16,182 nt of DNA from an uncultured Eubacteriales bacterium (GTDB lineage Bacteria; Bacillota; Clostridia; Oscillospirales; Oscillospiraceae), in the NCBI GenBank assembly GCA_900549885.1, contig URQA01000048.1, forward strand, positions 1 to 16,182, in the 5' to 3' direction. Numbering within the stretch: position 1 is the stretch's first letter; each line of letters starts with the position of its first letter. Shown here in pieces: positions 12,512 to 16,182 of this stretch. The position numbers and the translations under genes were made by a program. The notes under the pieces were generated by a model that had not been told where the DNA came from, searched no databases, and worked only from the letters and a program-made list of their open reading frames with translations.

Positions 12512-13882
12512 ATGGCAAGACAAAAACCCCGTACCCTGTCTGGCTTTATGGAACTGCTGCCAGAGAAACAGGTACAGTTTGACCGCATGATGGAGCTGCT
12601 GCGCCGCTCCTATTCCCTCTACGGTTTCACCCCGCTGGACACTCCCATCATTGAAGCCAGCGAGGTGTTGCTGGCCAAAGCCGGAGGAGAGACAGAAAAG
12701 CAGATCTACCGCTTCACCAAGGGAGATACCGACCTGTCCCTCCGCTTTGACCTAACCGTCCCTCTGGCCAAATATGTGGCCCTTCACTATGCCGAGCTGT
12801 CCTTCCCCTTCCGCCGCTTCCAGATCGGCAAGGTCTACCGGGGAGAGCGGGCGCAGCGGGGCCGGTTTCGGGAGTTCTATCAGGCAGACATCGACGTGAT
12901 CGGCGACGGCAGGCTGGACATTACAAACGAAGCGGAGATTCCCGCCATTATCTACAACACCTTCACCGCCCTTGGCCTGCGCCGCTTCCAGATCCGGGTC
13001 AACAACCGGAAAATTTTGAACGGCTTTTACGCCATGCTGGGCCTGACGAACAAGGCCCCCGACATCATGCGCACGGTGGACAAGCTGGACAAAATCGGTC
13101 CGAACAAGGTGAAGGAGCTGCTGCTGACGGAGGACATCGGCCTGACCGGAGAGGCGGCGGACGAGATCCTCAAGTTCATCGCCATCCAGGGGGACAACGG
13201 CCAGGTGCTGACCGCCCTGGAGGGCTATCGGGGCCGAAACGAGCGATTCGACCAGGGGCTGGACGAGCTGACCACCGTGGTGAAATATCTGGCCGCCTTC
13301 GGGGTCCCGGAGGACCACTTCGCCGTGGATCTGACCATCGCCCGGGGCCTGGACTACTACACCGGCACTGTGTATGAGACAACTATGCTGGACCACCCGG
13401 AGATCGGTTCCATCTGTTCCGGCGGCCGATATGATAACCTTGCGGAATATTATACAGATAAACAACTCCCTGGCGTTGGAATTTCCATTGGCCTGACCAG
13501 ATTGTTCTATGTACTCAGTGAACAGGGCATGCTGAATGGAGACATGAACACCGCCCCCACCGACGTACTCATCCTCCCTATGACCGACGACCTCTCCCCC
13601 GCCATCTCCTTTGCCTCCCGGCTGCGCCAGGCGGGGATCCGCACCCAGCTGTACACCGAACAGAAGAAGTTCAAGCAGAAAATGAGTTACGCCGACAAGC
13701 TGGGGGTACCCTATGTGGTGTTTCTCGGCGAGGATGAAGTCCGTCAGGGGGCCGTCTCCGTCAAGGACATGATCAGCGGGGAACAAAACACGCTTCCCCT
13801 GGACCAAGCCGTGGTCCATATGAAAAACGATTTGGCCGTTCGGGCTGCCCTGCTGCCTATCCGGGAGCCGGATCGGGACTGA
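12512..13882 (+). CDS. hisS: histidyl-tRNA synthetase
   Basis: A 456-residue class II synthetase that charges tRNA-His. Motif 1 falls near residues 40-60. Motif 2, RGERAQRGRFREFYQADIDVIG, is centred on residues 110-131. The histidine-specific ARGLDYYTG is at 277-285, and CSGGRYDNL and GVGISIGLTRLF (motif 3) follow. The C-terminal ~90 residues, from DVLILPMTDD on, are the anticodon-binding domain. The complete histidine motif and anticodon domain argue against the paralogue HisZ. The start at 12512 was chosen by spacing to AAGGAG. It is the first gene after the T-box and shares the transcript with the next small gene and aspS. Confidence 0.95.
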   Translation: MARQKPRTLSGFMELLPEKQVQFDRMMELLRRSYSLYGFTPLDTPIIEASEVLLAKAGGETEKQIYRFTKGDTDLSLRFDLTVPLAKYVALHYAELSFPFRRFQIGKVYRGERAQRGRFREFYQADIDVIGDGRLDITNEAEIPAIIYNTFTALGLRRFQIRVNNRKILNGFYAMLGLTNKAPDIMRTVDKLDKIGPNKVKELLLTEDIGLTGEAADEILKFIAIQGDNGQVLTALEGYRGRNERFDQGLDELTTVVKYLAAFGVPEDHFAVDLTIARGLDYYTGTVYETTMLDHPEIGSICSGGRYDNLAEYYTDKQLPGVGISIGLTRLFYVLSEQGMLNGDMNTAPTDVLILPMTDDLSPAISFASRLRQAGIRTQLYTEQKKFKQKMSYADKLGVPYVVFLGEDEVRQGAVSVKDMISGEQNTLPLDQAVVHMKNDLAVRAALLPIREPDRD

Positions 13883-13945
13883 CCGCTTTCCCAAACCCGC
13901 CCGCGCAACCTGCCGGCCATCATGTTCCACAGGAGGACCGATGTC

Positions 13946-14467
13946 ATGACCAAGAGAAAATATGTCGTTCTCATTGTCATCCTCGTGCTCGCCCTCGCCC
14001 TGGCCGCCTTTTGCCTGTGGTATACCCGGCCCATGACCTTTGACCATCTTTCTCCGGAGGTGGACCTGCCAGCCTGTCAGGAGATCAAGGTTGATGCAAC
14101 CTATCACAACGCTTCCCATGACCGGGACGAATATGAACTGACCATCTCCCCGGATGATCCTGCCTTTGACCAGCTGCTGTCCCTTCTGGAACACCAGACC
14201 TACCGCCGTTCCCTGCGGAACCTTCTACCCCAGACCAGCCGGACCGTCTCCCTGCAGCCGGGAGATTTCCAGTGGCACATTATCCTGGAATACGAAGAGG
14301 CTGTGCTTTTTCCAGACGGGACCTGGGGAAAAGGAGCGCTTCTGCAATTCCATAGCTTCTATGATGGAACCCTCGACGTCTCCTTTGCCGGAAATCATTG
14401 GCAGGCCGTTGTACCAAAACAGGAGCAATGGTTGTCTGATCTCATGCAGCTCATTCTGGACGCATGA
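13946..14467 (+). CDS. membrane-anchored protein of unknown function
   Basis: A 173-residue protein not assigned to a family. MTKRK followed by a hydrophobic run (residues 6-25, VVLIVILVLALALAAFCLWY) forms a signal anchor with no lipobox, so the remaining ~145 residues should lie outside the membrane. That region is predicted-looking beta-rich with acidic patches (HDRDEYELTISPDD; GDFQWHIILEYEEAVLFPDG; LQFHSFYDGTLDVSFAG). The start at 13946 was chosen because AGGAGG at 13931-13936 sits 9 bases upstream, rather than an in-frame ATG at 13922. It is inserted between hisS and aspS, whose pairing is otherwise conserved in Firmicutes. Confidence 0.72.
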   Translation: MTKRKYVVLIVILVLALALAAFCLWYTRPMTFDHLSPEVDLPACQEIKVDATYHNASHDRDEYELTISPDDPAFDQLLSLLEHQTYRRSLRNLLPQTSRTVSLQPGDFQWHIILEYEEAVLFPDGTWGKGALLQFHSFYDGTLDVSFAGNHWQAVVPKQEQWLSDLMQLILDA

Positions 14468-14479
14468 GTGTCTCCCGGT

Positions 14480-14506
14480 TTTACAAAACAATCCGTATTT
14501 TATAAA
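14480..14506 (+). promoter_or_regulatory. possible internal promoter of aspS
   Basis: The AT-rich gap before aspS (14468-14535) contains TTTACA (14480-14485) and TATAAA (14501-14506), but only 15 bases apart, which is short. It could give aspS some T-box-independent transcription. A weak candidate only. Confidence 0.28.
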
Positions 14507-14535
14507 AATAACAATACTATTTGGAGTTGATTATT

Positions 14536-16182
14536 ATGGTTCAATCCCGTACCCACACCTGCGGTGAGCTGCGCATGGAGCATGTGGGCCAGACCGTCAC
14601 CCTGGCCGGCTTCCTGGAAAACGTCCGGGAAGTGGGGCAGAATTTTGCCTTTGTGGTCCTGCGGGACTTCTACGGCGTCACCCAGGTGGTCATCGAGACC
14701 GAGGAAATGATGGCCGCCGTCAAGGGACTCAATAAGGAGTCCACCATCCAGGTCACCGGCCTGGTACGGGAGCGGGACAGCAAAAATCCCAAGCTGCCCA
14801 CAGGCGACATCGAGGTGGTACCCACCGAAATCAAAGTGCTGGGCCGCTGCCGCCACAACGAGCTGCCCTTCCCCATCAACCGCAGCCGGGAGGCGGACGA
14901 AACCCAGCGGCTGAAATACCGCTACCTGGACCTACGCAACCCCGAGGTGAAAAACAACATCATCCTGCGCTGCAACGTGGTGGCCGCCCTGCGCACAGCC
15001 ATGCTGGGCGAAGGATTTTTGGAAATCACCACCCCTATCCTCACCGCCTCCTCCCCCGAGGGCGCCCGGGACTACCTGGTGCCCAGCCGGAAGCACCCGG
15101 GCAAGTTCTATGCTCTGCCCCAGGCGCCTCAGCAGTTCAAGCAGCTGCTGATGGCCTCTGGCTTTGACCGCTATTTCCAGATCGCTCCCTGTTTCCGGGA
15201 CGAGGACGCCCGGGGCGACCGCTCCCCCGGCGAGTTCTACCAGCTGGACATGGAGATGGCCTTCGCCAATCAGGAGGACGTATTCGCCGTTCTGGAACGG
15301 GTGCTGCCCCCCATCTTCGCCAAATATGGCGCCTACAACGTAGCCTCCACCGCCCCCTTCGTCCGCATCCCCTATCTGGAGGCCATGGACACCTACGGCT
15401 CGGACAAGCCCGACCTGCGCATCGACCTGAAGCTCCAGGACGCCACCCAGCTGCTCTCTGGCTGCGGCTTCGGTCCCTTTGAGGGCAACACCGTCAAGGC
15501 CGTCGTGGTCACGGACTTCACCGGCACCCGCAAGCAGATCGACGGGCTGTGCAGCGAGGTGGAGGTGCAGTCCGGCGAAAAGGCCTACTGGTTCCGCTAC
15601 GATGAGAACGGGGACATCGTGGGCGGCATCTCCAAGTTCGTCCAGCCCATCAAGGACCAGGTGGTGTCCGCCCTGGGGCTGACAAAGGGCTGCTTCGTGG
15701 GTCTCACCGCCGGAAAGCTGCTCACCGCTCAAAAGACCGCCGGCGTCCTGCGCAGCAAGCTGGGCGCGTTCTGCCCCAACCATATGGACAGGGAGCGGTA
15801 TGAGTTCTGCTGGATTGTGGACTTCCCCATGTACGAAATCGGCGAAGAATCCGGCCAGCTGGAATTCTGTCACAATCCCTTCTCCATGCCCAACGGCGGC
15901 CTGGAAATTCTGAAAAAAGCGGCGGCGGGAGAGGTAGATCCCCTGACCATCACCGCCTATCAGTATGACCTGGTGTGCAACGGCGTGGAGCTTTCTTCCG
16001 GCGCGGTGCGCAACCACGACCCGGAAATCATGATCGAGGCCTTCCAGCTGGTGCGGCTGGGGGAGGACGACGTAAAGGCCAAGTTCCCCGCCATGTACAA
16101 CGCCTTCACTTACGGCGCGCCCCCCCATGCGGGCATCGCCCCTGGTGTAGACCGTATGGTGATGCTGCTGGCCGGAGAGGAC
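14536..16182 (+). CDS. aspS: aspartyl-tRNA synthetase, 3' end beyond the window
   Basis: The first 549 residues of AspRS are present without a stop; bacterial AspRS is about 590 residues, so roughly 40 are missing at the right edge. An N-terminal OB-fold anticodon domain (1-105) is followed by the class II core: RYLDLRNPEV, QAPQ at 196-199 (usually QSPQ), motif 2 FRDEDARGDRSPGEF from Phe220, the bacterial AspRS signature GSDKPDLRI from Gly288, the GAD-type insertion, and motif 3 GIAPGVDR ending at Arg540. The OB-fold is atypical: GFLENVREVGQN stands where GWVxRRRDLGx is usual. Whether it charges only tRNA-Asp or also tRNA-Asn cannot be told. A TTGGAG lies 10 bases before the ATG. Confidence 0.93.
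   Translation, partial: MVQSRTHTCGELRMEHVGQTVTLAGFLENVREVGQNFAFVVLRDFYGVTQVVIETEEMMAAVKGLNKESTIQVTGLVRERDSKNPKLPTGDIEVVPTEIKVLGRCRHNELPFPINRSREADETQRLKYRYLDLRNPEVKNNIILRCNVVAALRTAMLGEGFLEITTPILTASSPEGARDYLVPSRKHPGKFYALPQAPQQFKQLLMASGFDRYFQIAPCFRDEDARGDRSPGEFYQLDMEMAFANQEDVFAVLERVLPPIFAKYGAYNVASTAPFVRIPYLEAMDTYGSDKPDLRIDLKLQDATQLLSGCGFGPFEGNTVKAVVVTDFTGTRKQIDGLCSEVEVQSGEKAYWFRYDENGDIVGGISKFVQPIKDQVVSALGLTKGCFVGLTAGKLLTAQKTAGVLRSKLGAFCPNHMDRERYEFCWIVDFPMYEIGEESGQLEFCHNPFSMPNGGLEILKKAAAGEVDPLTITAYQYDLVCNGVELSSGAVRNHDPEIMIEAFQLVRLGEDDVKAKFPAMYNAFTYGAPPHAGIAPGVDRMVMLLAGED

Noticed and set aside
12752..14194. 480-codon minus-strand open frame opposite hisS
   Set aside because: It is antisense to conserved HisRS motifs and continues into the next gene; the composition is shadow-like and no start signal was found.
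14932..16128. 398-codon minus-strand open frame opposite aspS
   Set aside because: It is a mirror of the AspRS reading frame, with His/Gly/Val-rich composition and no motif.

Overview
The window looks like a chromosomal segment of a GC-rich, low-oxygen gut-type Firmicute of the Oscillospiraceae kind (Flavonifractor/Intestinimonas/Lawsonibacter-like). The reasons are: high GC with AGGAGG-type ribosome sites, a T-box riboswitch ahead of hisS-aspS, a noc-parA-parB cluster with Firmicute-type parS sites, a YitT/DUF2179 protein, and an xpt plus BMP lipoprotein pair. This placement is inference from gene content. No phage, IS element, CRISPR array, rRNA or tRNA gene was seen.

Layout. (1) 54-1987, minus strand: xpt (xanthine phosphoribosyltransferase) followed by a BMP/PnrA-type lipoprotein, a purine salvage and uptake pair whose operon probably continues past the left edge. 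(2) 2151-3002: a divergent YitT-family membrane protein. (3) 3153-7362: the chromosome segregation block, noc, parA (soj), parB (spo0J) and two single-pass coiled-coil membrane proteins that are diverged copies of each other. Three parS sites lie in the gaps of this block, one of them forming the stem of an intrinsic terminator. (4) 7525-10741: serS, mscL, a small exported protein, a small three-segment membrane protein and rsmG. (5) 10877-12058: a MinD-like ATPase lacking a recognisable membrane-targeting tail, and an MgsA-family protein in which key catalytic residues are changed. (6) 12085-16182: a T-box leader, hisS, a small anchored protein of unknown function and aspS, which runs off the right edge.

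How the genes fit together. Noc, ParA, ParB and parS organise and segregate the replication origin and keep division off the nucleoid. The ParB and Noc paralogues can be told apart by four known DNA-specificity residues. The two membrane proteins translated with or after parB are the best candidate for something undescribed: they sit in the par operon, carry a parS between them, and share a membrane-coiled-coil-helical layout. The MinD-like protein would normally be the division-site ATPase, but no minC or minE is present here. The hisS-aspS pair appears to be controlled by uncharged tRNA through the T-box, whose tRNA-end-pairing base fits tRNA-Asp better than tRNA-His.
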